Below, piece after piece: positions 17,434 through 26,293 of a DNA stretch of 64,000 bases; within the stretch, counting starts at the first letter, position 1, and the number at the start of each line of letters is the position of its first letter. The DNA is from Methylopumilus sp947499625. GTDB taxonomy: Bacteria; Pseudomonadota; Gammaproteobacteria; Burkholderiales; Methylophilaceae. The stretch covers positions 1 to 64,000 of the forward strand of contig OZ248397.1 of assembly GCA_965234475.1 (NCBI GenBank). Reading direction: 5' to 3'. The translations under genes were made by a program, and so were the position numbers. The notes beneath the pieces are model-generated. The model saw only the letters and a program-made list of their open reading frames with translations. It was not told where the DNA came from and ran no database searches.

Positions 17434-18831
17434 TTATAACTTTATAGACCAACCTCCACCTAAAGATTTAAATAGTTCAACGCTCGCAATTAATCTTAAT
17501 TGTCTTTTTTGAATATAAGCAATCGACGCATCATTGTAAACACGCTGAGCATCAAGATATTCCAAGTAACTTGAATAGCCCGCTTTGTAACGGTTCGATG
17601 CAATATCCATAGCTTTCTTTGCCGCATCTTGTGTGAGTTTTAAATCATTTTCTTGCTCGGTGTATTCTTTTAAAGATACCAGTGCATTATTTACTTCTTT
17701 AAAAGCATTCTGAATAGAAGACTCGTAATAGCTAAGCGCTTGTTTTTGTTTGGCTGTAGCTTGACTAACTTTTGCTTGAGCTCTTCCTGAGTCAAAAATT
17801 GGTAGTGTTAAGCCTAAACCTATTCCCCATATGTCTGAACCAGTTTTATTAATATTTTTTAATTCAGCACTCTCTCTTCCGAAATTTGCCGTAAGGATAA
17901 TGTTTGGAAAAAGTGCCGCTTTAGCCACGCCAATATTTGCATTAGCTGCAATCATTATTTGTTCAGCTTCTTTAATATCTGGCCTTGATTCTAAAAGCGA
18001 CGAAGGTATATTAGCTGGAGGTATTGGAGGCATGACCAAAGCGTCTAATTTATTTTCAGGTATATTTAAATTCATATCGCCTGACAAAAGAATAAGCTGA
18101 TTAGAAATAACTTCACGTTGACGAATAAGATCACTCAGTTGAGCAGATAGATTATTAAAAGCTGCTTCTGCTTGATGAAGATCGAGCGCTGAAATAAGAC
18201 CACTCTCTAAACGCTTTTTAGTTAGCTCTAAATTTTCTTTGCGGTATCCAACATTATCTTTTAAAGCCAATATTTGTGAATCGATACTCCGCAACAATAA
18301 GTAAGTACTTGCAAGAGTACTTTGTAAACTTAGTACCACAGTGTCTTTTGAATATTGAGATGCAATATATTCTGCACGAGCTGATTCTTTGGCGCGTCGT
18401 AATCTTCCCCAAAAATCTATCTCAAATGATGTGCCGAGTTGAACATTAAAATTTTTACGAAAAGGTTTTACAAAACTTGAGGGCACAATACCAGTTTCAG
18501 TGGCTTTAGTTCGATTTCCCTGCGAAGTTAAATCTATCGAGGGTATCAAAGCCGCTCCTATTTGCTTTAGATATGCATCAGCCTCCTCCAAGCGCGCAAT
18601 CGCTGCATTAATGTCGGCGTTTTTCTTTAATGCATTGTCCATTAACTCATCAAGCGCTGGGTCTTGATAAAGCTTCCACCACATATTTAAATCTGCCGCT
18701 ACATTGTCTTTATTAATTTCCTGGTGATAAGCGCTGGGTAAATTACTTTCTGGACGTTTGTAATCGGGACCAATTAATGTGCAGCTTATGAGACTAAAAG
18801 ATAAGCAAAAGAAAATAAAACGCAGCATCAT
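17434..18831 (-). CDS. RND efflux outer-membrane lipoprotein (OprM/NodT family)
   Basis: This is the outer-membrane channel of a tripartite pump. The 465 residues start with a lipoprotein signal, and the lipobox LISC places the lipid-bearing Cys at 17. IGPDYKRPESNLP follows, typical of NodT-family channels. Two long TolC-type repeats with coiled-coil helices make up the rest, including SRPDIKEAEQIMIAANANIGVAKAA (quoted in part: RPDIKEAE). Its start overlaps the end of the inner-membrane pump gene by 4 bases (ATGA). The substrate is not deducible. Confidence 0.93.
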   Translation of the reverse strand: MMLRFIFFCLSFSLISCTLIGPDYKRPESNLPSAYHQEINKDNVAADLNMWWKLYQDPALDELMDNALKKNADINAAIARLEEADAYLKQIGAALIPSIDLTSQGNRTKATETGIVPSSFVKPFRKNFNVQLGTSFEIDFWGRLRRAKESARAEYIASQYSKDTVVLSLQSTLASTYLLLRSIDSQILALKDNVGYRKENLELTKKRLESGLISALDLHQAEAAFNNLSAQLSDLIRQREVISNQLILLSGDMNLNIPENKLDALVMPPIPPANIPSSLLESRPDIKEAEQIMIAANANIGVAKAALFPNIILTANFGRESAELKNINKTGSDIWGIGLGLTLPIFDSGRAQAKVSQATAKQKQALSYYESSIQNAFKEVNNALVSLKEYTEQENDLKLTQDAAKKAMDIASNRYKAGYSSYLEYLDAQRVYNDASIAYIQKRQLRLIASVELFKSLGGGWSIKL

Positions 18832-21800
18832 TTTATTTTTTTATCCTCATCCATATGACCGTGATGACGAATATGATTTCCAGTTAACCAGACAAAAAAT
18901 AGCGGAATAAAAATAGTTGCAATAAAGGTTGCTAAGATCATGCCGCCAAAAACACCAGTCCCCATAGATTGACGTGCCGCTGCACCCGCACCCGTTGCAA
19001 AAACAAGAGGCACAATACCAAAAACGAAAGCCATCGATGTCATTACAATAGGTCTAAATCGGAGGCGCGCAGCTTCAACCGCAGCCTCCATGAGGGGCAT
19101 ACCTTCTTCCATTTTTTGACTAGCAAATTCCACAATTAAAATTGCATTTTTAGCAGCGAGGCCAATTAAGGTGATTAGACCAATCTGAAAATAAATATCA
19201 TTTGGCATACCGCGCACTAGAATAGCAATGAGAGCACCCGTTAGCGCGAATGGCACGGCCATAATCACTGCGAGCGGAAGCGCCCATGTTTCAAACTGTG
19301 CGGCTAAAATCAGAAATACCATAATAATGGCAAAACCAAATGCAAAGAGCGCCGCAGAACCTGCGCGCTTTTCTTGATAGGCTTGTCCTGTCCAAGCCAT
19401 TTGATAACCTTCAGGTAAACTTTCTTTCGCAATTTTTTCAACAAGTTTTATGGTGTCACCTGAGCTGACACCGGGCGCTCCTCCTGCTAAGACTTTTGCC
19501 GAGAGAAGTCCGTTAAAACGTTCGAGTTGTTCAGCACCTAAAATACTATTGACTGTGCTAATCGCTGAGAGTGGAATCATAGCGCCTGCATTTGATCGCA
19601 CGTACACTTTACCAAGATCATCTGGCTTCATTCGATAAGGCGCATCCGCTTGAAGTTGAACGCGATAAGTTCTACCCGATTTATTAAAGTCATTGATATA
19701 AAGTGAGCCCATAGTGCTTTGTAGCGTGTCATAAATACTCGAAATAGGAATGCCTAAGCTCATCGCTTTAGCTTCATCTACCTCAATAAAAAGTTGTGGT
19801 ACGGTGGGCCTAAAAAAAGTATTAACGCCTGTAAGACGAGGTTCTTTCTTAAGCGCTTCAACAAATAAATTGACTGCTGCAAATAAGCGTAATGGATCAG
19901 TGTCACTTCTACTTTGGATGTAAGTTTCCATGCTACCCGAACTGCCTAATCCGCGAATTGAAGGAGGGTTAAATGCAATGGCAAGACCATCGGGTTGCAT
20001 CATACCGATGCCGAAAAGTTTTTTTACAATGTCACTCGCGGAGCTCTCTCGTTCGGCCCAATCTTTTAATCTCACAAATATCGTAGCTGCATTTGATTTG
20101 TTGCCACCTCCAATCAGATCATAGCCATTCACAGCAAACTGAAAAGTACTTGCAGGATCCTTGGCGATTGCAGAACGTACGGCCTCAGTTGTTTTGGAAG
20201 TGCGACTAATTGTAGCCCCATCTGGTAACATAACCGCTGTAATGACATAGCCCTGATCTTCAGCAGGAATAAAGCTAGTGGGCGTGAATTTAAAAAGCAA
20301 AATAGAGACAATGACAATGCCACCAAAAACAATGCCACCAATTAAACGATGATGCAAAGTACCATTCACAACCTTAATATAAAAATGAGTTAAGCGATTA
20401 AATCCACTATTAAAACGATCAAAAATTTTTGAATGGATAGATTTTGGATTTAAGATAATGGCACAGAGCGCAGGCGTAAGTGTGAGGGCTACAACGCCAG
20501 ATATCACAACAGCTATAGCCACAGTCACAGCGAATTGGCGATAGAGCTCTCCTGCGATGCCGCCCATAAAAGCGACAGGCACGAATACAGCACATAACAC
20601 TAATACAATCGCAATGACTGCAGCAGAGACTTGTTCCATAGATTTAATAGCAGCTTTAATCGGAGAAAGTTTTTCTTCCGCCATTAAGCGTTCGATATTT
20701 TCTAAAACGACAATGGCGTCATCGACCACAATACCAATAGACAAGACCATGGCAAAAAGTGTCAGCGTGTTAATTGAGAAACCAAAAAGATATAGGCCTG
20801 CAAAAGTTCCTATTAGAGATATAGGTACAGCGATAATAGGAATTAAAGTGGCGCGCCAGTTTTGTAAAAATAGAAATACGACAATCACTACAAGAAGCAT
20901 TGCTTCACCAAGAGTTTTAAATACTTCTTTCATGGAAGCTTTTACAAAATTACTAGTGTCATAGGGAACTTCGAAATCCATTCCTTTAGGAAAGCGACCT
21001 TTAAGTTCAGCCATTTTTTCCTTGATGCCTTTGGCTGTATCAAGTGCGTTAGCACCTGTTTGAAGGAAAATAGGAATACCTACGCCTGGTTTACCATTTA
21101 ATGTTGTATTGATATCGTAAGTTTGTGCACCTAATTCGACCCGCGCAATATCTTTAAGATAAAGAATACCGTCAGGCCCGCCAGCTCTAATAATAATATT
21201 TCCGAATTCATTAGGATCGAGCAAGCGGCCTTTTGCATTTACCGTATACACAAGTTGTTGGTCACTTACAGAGGGCTCTTGACCAATTTTGCCGGCGGCA
21301 TACTGAGCATTTTGACTTTGAATTGCAGCTGCAATGTCTGAAGTGGTGACATGAAGTTGCGCCATACGATCTGGTTTAAGCCAAACACGCATGGAGTAGT
21401 CACGCGCACCAAATATATTGGCATCACCCACACCTTTAACACGTTTAATTTCATCTAAAACATTAAGGGTTGCGTAGTTACTTAAATAAAGCGGATCAAA
21501 TTGCTTGTCTTTTGATATCAGCATCACAACTAAAAGAATATCGTTTGATTTTTTTTGTACAACCACACCCGAACGTCTTACGGTTTCTGGTAAGCGAGGC
21601 GCTGCAATGTTGACGCGGTTACTTACATTGAAAGTTGCTTGGTTAATGTTTGTCCCAATTTCAAAAGTAGCGGTGATATTAAGTGTGCCGCTAGAATCAG
21701 TGCTGGAATTAAAATAAAGCAGACCTTCAACACCACTTAATTGTTCTTCGATAGGGCCTGCAACTGTTTTCGAAAGTGTTTCGGCGCTGGCACCTGGATA

Positions 21801-21944
21801 GCTTGCAGTGATAATGACTGTAGGTGGTGCGATTTGTGGATATTGTGCAATGGATAATTTAAGCGCAGCTGCAATACCAGCTAAGACAATAATGATTGAG
21901 ATTACCGCAGCAAAAATTGGCCGCGTAATAAAAAATTTACTCAT
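18828..21944 (-). CDS. RND multidrug efflux transporter, inner-membrane pump (AcrB/MexB type)
   Basis: This is a proton-driven pump of the hydrophobe/amphiphile efflux (HAE1) family. The 1038 residues match AcrB (1049). The N-terminus MSKFFITRPIFAAVISI, the conserved GIVVDDAIVVLENIERLM (membrane Asp pair for proton transfer), the second-half GLAAKNAILIVEFA and MTSMAFVFGIVPLV are all present. Twelve membrane helices and two large periplasmic loops are expected. It shares one base with the upstream adaptor gene and overlaps the channel gene by 4 bases. Confidence 0.96.
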   Translation of the reverse strand: MSKFFITRPIFAAVISIIIVLAGIAAALKLSIAQYPQIAPPTVIITASYPGASAETLSKTVAGPIEEQLSGVEGLLYFNSSTDSSGTLNITATFEIGTNINQATFNVSNRVNIAAPRLPETVRRSGVVVQKKSNDILLVVMLISKDKQFDPLYLSNYATLNVLDEIKRVKGVGDANIFGARDYSMRVWLKPDRMAQLHVTTSDIAAAIQSQNAQYAAGKIGQEPSVSDQQLVYTVNAKGRLLDPNEFGNIIIRAGGPDGILYLKDIARVELGAQTYDINTTLNGKPGVGIPIFLQTGANALDTAKGIKEKMAELKGRFPKGMDFEVPYDTSNFVKASMKEVFKTLGEAMLLVVIVVFLFLQNWRATLIPIIAVPISLIGTFAGLYLFGFSINTLTLFAMVLSIGIVVDDAIVVLENIERLMAEEKLSPIKAAIKSMEQVSAAVIAIVLVLCAVFVPVAFMGGIAGELYRQFAVTVAIAVVISGVVALTLTPALCAIILNPKSIHSKIFDRFNSGFNRLTHFYIKVVNGTLHHRLIGGIVFGGIVIVSILLFKFTPTSFIPAEDQGYVITAVMLPDGATISRTSKTTEAVRSAIAKDPASTFQFAVNGYDLIGGGNKSNAATIFVRLKDWAERESSASDIVKKLFGIGMMQPDGLAIAFNPPSIRGLGSSGSMETYIQSRSDTDPLRLFAAVNLFVEALKKEPRLTGVNTFFRPTVPQLFIEVDEAKAMSLGIPISSIYDTLQSTMGSLYINDFNKSGRTYRVQLQADAPYRMKPDDLGKVYVRSNAGAMIPLSAISTVNSILGAEQLERFNGLLSAKVLAGGAPGVSSGDTIKLVEKIAKESLPEGYQMAWTGQAYQEKRAGSAALFAFGFAIIMVFLILAAQFETWALPLAVIMAVPFALTGALIAILVRGMPNDIYFQIGLITLIGLAAKNAILIVEFASQKMEEGMPLMEAAVEAARLRFRPIVMTSMAFVFGIVPLVFATGAGAAARQSMGTGVFGGMILATFIATIFIPLFFVWLTGNHIRHHGHMDEDKKIK

Positions 21945-23080
21945 TATTTTTTGAAGCTAGGCATGTTAGTGACAGGCATGCCAGGACGTATTTTAATAAG
22001 ATTGTCGATAATAACCTTATCGCCTGCTTTAAGACCACTCAAAATAACCCAATCTTTACCTTTCCATTCGCCCGCGATAACAGGGCGAGGCGTGGCTTGA
22101 CTTTTTTCATTGACGACAAATACAAATTTACCTTGATCAGAATTAAGAACAGCTAATTGAGGCAATAAAAATACACCATCTTTTTTGCCTGTAGTCACTC
22201 GCACACGAACAAATTGGCCGGGTAAAATTTGACGCTCATTATTTTCAAATGTTGCCCGGAGTTCTTGAGTGCCAAGTGATGGATTGATTTCGCTTGCAGC
22301 AAAATTTATTTTGCCCTTTTTCGAGTATTCATTACCATCAGAAAGAATGATTGAAACTTCTTGAACATTCTTTTCACTTAATGCACCCCCTAATTGCTTA
22401 AGTTCATTATCTGAAAAACTAAATCGCACCCAAATTGGATTTACTTGAGCTAATGTCGTGAGAAGACTTGTATTTGCAGAAATGAGAGCGCCTTCAGAAA
22501 ATTGAAAGCGACCGGAAATGCCATCGACAGGTGCGGTGACATTGGTATAAGAAAGATTAAGTTCTGCCTGTCTTAAATTTGCTCGACTTTGGGCGAGAGC
22601 CGCAACACTAATCGACTCATCTGATGTTGCATTATCAAATTCACGCTGACTAATTGACTGAGATTCAATCAAACTTTCTAAACGTTTTTTCTCTCGCTTA
22701 GCTTGTTCGGCTCGAGCAAGACTCTGATTGTATTGAGCACGGGCTTGATTTAAGACTATTCTGTGGGGCTCGGGATCAATCTCAAATAAGGTTTGACCAG
22801 CTTTAACTGGGGAACCTTCATTGTATTTTCGTTTTAATAGAATACCGCCAACACGAGGCCTAATTTCGACTTCCTTAGCACCCTCTGTTTGGCCTACAGC
22901 TTCTGCTGTAATAGGTATCGATACAGGCATGGATTCAAGCATGGTCACGGGCAAAACAAAATTAGGTGGCATGTTACTTTGCTCTGGAGGTTTTTGACAG
23001 CCAACTAAAGAAAACAATAGAAAACCGATAAGTAAAACAGATCTAGATGACAAAAAAAGCTGTTGCAAGTAAAGCCCCAA
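21944..23080 (-). CDS. RND efflux periplasmic adaptor lipoprotein (AcrA/MexA type)
   Basis: This is the membrane-fusion subunit linking pump and channel. The 378 residues carry a lipoprotein signal (FSLVGC, lipid Cys28). Next come a lipoyl half-motif EIRPRVGGILLKRKYNEGSPVKAGQ, quoted here as RPRVGGIL, and a coiled-coil hairpin rich in Arg/Glu at about 105-170. The beta-barrel and membrane-proximal domains follow. It is the first gene of the three-gene pump operon. No TetR or other regulator is adjacent, which is unusual for this pump type. Confidence 0.95.
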   Translation of the reverse strand: MGLYLQQLFLSSRSVLLIGFLLFSLVGCQKPPEQSNMPPNFVLPVTMLESMPVSIPITAEAVGQTEGAKEVEIRPRVGGILLKRKYNEGSPVKAGQTLFEIDPEPHRIVLNQARAQYNQSLARAEQAKREKKRLESLIESQSISQREFDNATSDESISVAALAQSRANLRQAELNLSYTNVTAPVDGISGRFQFSEGALISANTSLLTTLAQVNPIWVRFSFSDNELKQLGGALSEKNVQEVSIILSDGNEYSKKGKINFAASEINPSLGTQELRATFENNERQILPGQFVRVRVTTGKKDGVFLLPQLAVLNSDQGKFVFVVNEKSQATPRPVIAGEWKGKDWVILSGLKAGDKVIIDNLIKIRPGMPVTNMPSFKK

Positions 23081-23173
23081 TTCTAAAAATAAAACATGGA
23101 AACGAACGTTTCTTTTAAGGCCTTATTTTACAATTAAATCAATGAATAAGAGCGGTTTAAATATATGAAACTT

Positions 23174-23878
23174 TTATGAGAATAGATGAGCTAAGCCAAA
23201 AGCAGCCGAAGAAGCTAAGGCTCCAATCACAAGTGTTTGCATCGCTGAACGTCCTTGATTAACCCCTGTAAAGCGACCTTTAATCCAACCAAAAAGTACG
23301 AGTGCAATACTTGTTGCTATGGCTGACATTTTTAGAGCGGGCATGATGTCAGATATAAAGATATAAGGCATCAAGGGAATGAGCCCACCTATAATATAAG
23401 CAATTGCAATAGTAGCCGCGCTGGTCACTGCTCTTTTCGGATCAGGTCTTTCTAAATTTAATTCAAATTTCATCATGAATTTTAGCCAGCGTTCACGATT
23501 AGAAGTGATGGACTTAACAACTGCTTTAAGTGCACTCCCTTTGAGTCCATATTCTGAAAGTATTTCCTCGACTTCTAAAATTTCATGCTCACGCAAATGC
23601 TTAATTTCATATGCTTCACGTTTTAATTCAGAATCATAATGTTCAATATCTGTTTTTCCAGCAAGATAACCACCCAGGCCCATTGCAATCGAGCCCGCCG
23701 CAACTTCAGCTAGGCCTGCTGTTACAATAATCGCTGATGAATCAACAGCTGCTGATAGGCCTGCAGCGAGAGCAAATGGAACAGTCAGTCCGTCCGCCAT
23801 ACCAATAACGATATCGCGAACTACTGCTGTTGAGGTGAAGTGTGTTTCAGAGTGATGCGAATGATGGTCGTTTGACAT
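23174..23878 (-). CDS. VIT1/CCC1 family metal (Fe/Mn) transporter
   Basis: A 234-residue membrane protein. RDIVIGMADGLTVPFALAAGLS near the N-terminus (quoted as IGMADGLTVPFALAAGL), a second helix with EVAAGSIAMGLGGYLAGK, a Glu-rich cytosolic segment at about 80-115 (HEILEVEEIL) that in VIT proteins binds metal, and three C-terminal helices define the family. Plant and yeast members move Fe2+ or Mn2+ out of the cytosol. The His-rich N-terminus (HHSHHSETH) fits metal handling. It is divergent from an 82-residue membrane protein; whether the two are linked is unknown. Confidence 0.9.
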   Translation of the reverse strand: MSNDHHSHHSETHFTSTAVVRDIVIGMADGLTVPFALAAGLSAAVDSSAIIVTAGLAEVAAGSIAMGLGGYLAGKTDIEHYDSELKREAYEIKHLREHEILEVEEILSEYGLKGSALKAVVKSITSNRERWLKFMMKFELNLERPDPKRAVTSAATIAIAYIIGGLIPLMPYIFISDIMPALKMSAIATSIALVLFGWIKGRFTGVNQGRSAMQTLVIGALASSAAFGLAHLFS

Positions 23879-23974
23879 GAATATCTCTTTAAATTTTATG
23901 TTAATTTAAGTAAAAAATACTATATATTAGATTTTTTGTAATTTAAACATTTTTAAATATCTAAGGGCTCAAAA

Positions 23975-24223
23975 ATGAAACAATGTACTTACAACATATT
24001 AGCTTTATTAGTCTTTGCTTTGTCTTTTTCTTACGTTCCCACTGCAGCATATGAATATCATTGCGTTTATGATGGAGTTACATCATTTAATTTGCCTATA
24101 TTTCTATTCCAACAGGTTCTCCTTGCGACCATTCTCTTAATTATTGGCCGTTATGCTTTTCAAGATGGCAAGTTGGCATGTTGGATGTCATGCGGACAAA
24201 AAAATAAGAAAAAGAAAAAATAG
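23975..24223 (+). CDS. Small membrane protein of unknown function
   Basis: Eighty-two residues starting at an ATG with AAGGG eight bases upstream. A hydrophobic N-terminus (about 7-25, possibly a signal peptide cut near PTAA) is followed by a short segment with YHC and a second helix (about 45-60). A Cys pair (CWMSC) comes next, then a lysine tail KNKKKKK. I do not recognise a family. It is divergent from the VIT-type transporter, so a shared AT-rich promoter region is likely. Coding is plausible from the start signal and hydrophobic pattern. Confidence 0.6.
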   Translation: MKQCTYNILALLVFALSFSYVPTAAYEYHCVYDGVTSFNLPIFLFQQVLLATILLIIGRYAFQDGKLACWMSCGQKNKKKKK

Positions 24224-24364
24224 CTAATCAAGTTTAGCTTTATGTTTTGACTGCCTTTTAAACTTTGTTTTATCTTTTTCCACTTTGGGTTTAAAAGGCA
24301 AGTCAGTACGGGAAAGAGCGTAATGTGTCTGAGAGCGCAACTTAAGTTTACGAATTTGCTTCAT
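24224..24364 (-). CDS. Candidate very basic 46-residue protein
   Basis: A short reading frame beginning MKQIRKLKLRSQTHYALSRT and ending KHKAKLD, with about one third Lys or Arg. It fills the whole gap between marC and the convergent membrane-protein gene, abutting the latter's stop codon exactly. No clear ribosome-binding site is visible, but it lies 6 bases downstream of the marC stop in the same direction. It could be a small RNA- or ribosome-associated protein, or chance. Confidence 0.4.
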   Translation of the reverse strand: MKQIRKLKLRSQTHYALSRTDLPFKPKVEKDKTKFKRQSKHKAKLD

Positions 24365-24370
24365 AAAGCA

Positions 24371-24988
24371 TTACGCAATAATATCTAATACGCCCCGCGT
24401 AATAAACTCAATCGCCATGGAACCTAAAAGTAAACCCATGACACGGGTAACTATCTTAGTACCTACAGCACCAATCACTTTAGAGATACTTTCAGCAAAA
24501 CTTAAGGTAAGCCAAATTGTTAGAGACACGAAAATACATGGTAGTACTAGAAAAGATAGATTTACAAAATTAGGGGCTTGGTGAGCAGCAATAATCATAT
24601 TACTAATCGCGCCGGGCCCTGCTAAGAGCGGAATACTAAGTGGGACAAAGGCAATTAATTCTTTTTCTGACTTATTATTTTGTGTAGATTCCATAACTTG
24701 ATTTCGTCCTAACATCATGTATATGGCCATGATCAGAAGAAGTATACCGCCGCAAATCTGAAAACTTGGCATAGAAATGCCAAAGATATTTAAAATTTTA
24801 TCTCCAAGAAAAAGTGAAACTACAAGAATGATAAAGACAGTTAAAGCTGTCATCTTGGCTACATTTTTTTTATTAATATTTTTATGTTGACCCGTTAAAC
24901 TCAAGTAAATCGGTAAGCAACCTGGGGGGTCAACAATTGCTATCATAGCGATTGTCGTTTTTATTATAAAAGTCCATTCAATCATCAT
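24371..24988 (-). CDS. MarC family inner-membrane protein
   Basis: A 205-residue protein with six predicted membrane helices, including TIAMIAIVDPPGCLPIYLSL near the start (quoted as IAIVDPPGCLPIYLSL) and SIPLLAGPGAISNMI in the middle. Both are the conserved half-repeats of the MarC/UPF0056 family. The name comes from the mar locus, but no drug-resistance role is established. It is last or next to last in the minus-strand operon that begins at rph, 22 bases after the radical SAM gene. Confidence 0.9.
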   Translation of the reverse strand: MMIEWTFIIKTTIAMIAIVDPPGCLPIYLSLTGQHKNINKKNVAKMTALTVFIILVVSLFLGDKILNIFGISMPSFQICGGILLLIMAIYMMLGRNQVMESTQNNKSEKELIAFVPLSIPLLAGPGAISNMIIAAHQAPNFVNLSFLVLPCIFVSLTIWLTLSFAESISKVIGAVGTKIVTRVMGLLLGSMAIEFITRGVLDIIA

Positions 24989-25010
24989 AAATATCCAAAG
25001 TTAAAAAGTT

Positions 25011-25862
25011 TTAATAACTTACTGTTGATTCGATCCCATTATTATGAAGCTGGTCCGCAATATTCTTTAATACATTAATATTTACCCTGCCAAGACGATA
25101 AGCTTCTGGCTGCATGGATGGCCTTGCAATTCCATACAAATGTACACCTTTGATACTTTTCTTGGCACTATCAATGAGTTTAATATATGCGTCAATCTCC
25201 TTATTATTAGGCTCTTTATTATCGATGGTAAAAATACATGTTTGAACGAATGTAGGGCATATTTCACTGCAACGTTTTAATCGATCAATCGCTTGTTGTG
25301 GTTTTACATTAACTTGATTAATTACTTTAGTACTTTCTTCTAGCCCAGCATCGACCTTAAACCAGACTTCCCCGTTCATTTTTGCAAGTACTTGAATACC
25401 TTCAAGCACAGATTCTTTGTGCATTAAACTTCCATTAGTAATCAAACGAATTTTAATCTTATGAAGTAAGTTAAATTCTTCAAGTATCTTTTTAACAATT
25501 AAAATTACTTGTGGAAATTCTTCCGCACTTGTAGGCTCTCCATTGCCTGAAAAAGCAATGTCTTTTAAATGACGATCCTCAATTGCTACATTTTTCTCCA
25601 TGTAATCGCCATGAATAATTTCATGAAGAAAAAAACGTAGCTCATCTTCAAGCACATTGAGTTCAATGGGCGGCGGTGAGCCGCGGGTAAGATTTGGAAT
25701 TTCACAATAAATGCATTGCCAATTACAAGCATTATTTATGTTTAAGTTAACGCCAATCGATAAGCCGCCAGCACGTCTTGAAATAACAGAATAGATATAT
25801 TTAAGACCACTTAATTCTCGGCTGTGATCATGAATACTAAGATACTGTTTAGATACGTCCAT
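25011..25862 (-). CDS. Radical SAM protein of unknown substrate
   Basis: 283 residues with the radical SAM 4Fe-4S motif CNWQCIYC (C46, C50, C53) after GGLSIGVNLNINNA, and FSGNGEPTSAEEFPQV as the SAM-binding GGE-type motif. The pattern resembles the COG0731-type group related to tRNA wyosine synthases, but bacteria lack wyosine, so the substrate is open. Additional cysteines (CSEIC, QTC at about 195-210) might hold another cluster or substrate. It follows the DUF442 gene by 2 bases, so they are almost surely co-translated. Confidence 0.85.
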   Translation of the reverse strand: MDVSKQYLSIHDHSRELSGLKYIYSVISRRAGGLSIGVNLNINNACNWQCIYCEIPNLTRGSPPPIELNVLEDELRFFLHEIIHGDYMEKNVAIEDRHLKDIAFSGNGEPTSAEEFPQVILIVKKILEEFNLLHKIKIRLITNGSLMHKESVLEGIQVLAKMNGEVWFKVDAGLEESTKVINQVNVKPQQAIDRLKRCSEICPTFVQTCIFTIDNKEPNNKEIDAYIKLIDSAKKSIKGVHLYGIARPSMQPEAYRLGRVNINVLKNIADQLHNNGIESTVSY

Positions 25863-25864
25863 AT

Positions 25865-26284
25865 CTATTTAAGGGAGTTGAGACGGTCTTTTAATGGAGA
25901 TAAATCATAGCCAGCAATCTGGGCTTTGCTTAAAATTTCATCAATAGGCAGAGTTTTTGCATGTGAAAGCGCCCAAAGCATTGAACATCTTGTGCCAGTT
26001 CGGCAATAAGCAAAGATAGGCTTTTGAGCGCCCTCAAAATAGCTGCCAAATTGAGTAATATCATCATCTGAAATTTGCCCGCCAATCACAGGCTGATGGA
26101 TGGCTTTGATACCTATACTTTGAGCTTCTTTTTCAATAGTTGAAAAAGCTAGCTGTCCTTCGGACTCCTGGTCAGGGCGATTACAAAAAATAGTTTTGTA
26201 GCCTTGTGCTTGAATTTCTTTTAAGTCTTCAATCGTGATTTGATCAGAGACAGTGAGTTCGTTATTTATTTTTGCAAATTTCAT
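25865..26284 (-). CDS. DUF442 / TIGR01244-type phosphatase-like protein
   Basis: A 139-residue protein with the dual-specificity-phosphatase-like fold found at the N-terminus of Blh (beta-lactamase-like hydrolase) proteins. Key motifs are TIFCNRPDQES and FAYCRTGTRCSMLWAL, where the Cys of YCRTGTR is the expected nucleophile. Members are linked to sulfide handling or phosphatase activity, but the reaction is not settled. It sits between hemW (9 bases) and the radical SAM gene (2 bases). Confidence 0.85.
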   Translation of the reverse strand: MKFAKINNELTVSDQITIEDLKEIQAQGYKTIFCNRPDQESEGQLAFSTIEKEAQSIGIKAIHQPVIGGQISDDDITQFGSYFEGAQKPIFAYCRTGTRCSMLWALSHAKTLPIDEILSKAQIAGYDLSPLKDRLNSLK

Positions 26285-26293
26285 AATTTCATT

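Noticed and set aside
20557..20964. 135-residue frame opposite the RND pump
   Set aside because: Antisense shadow of a well-defined pump gene; no start signal or domain.
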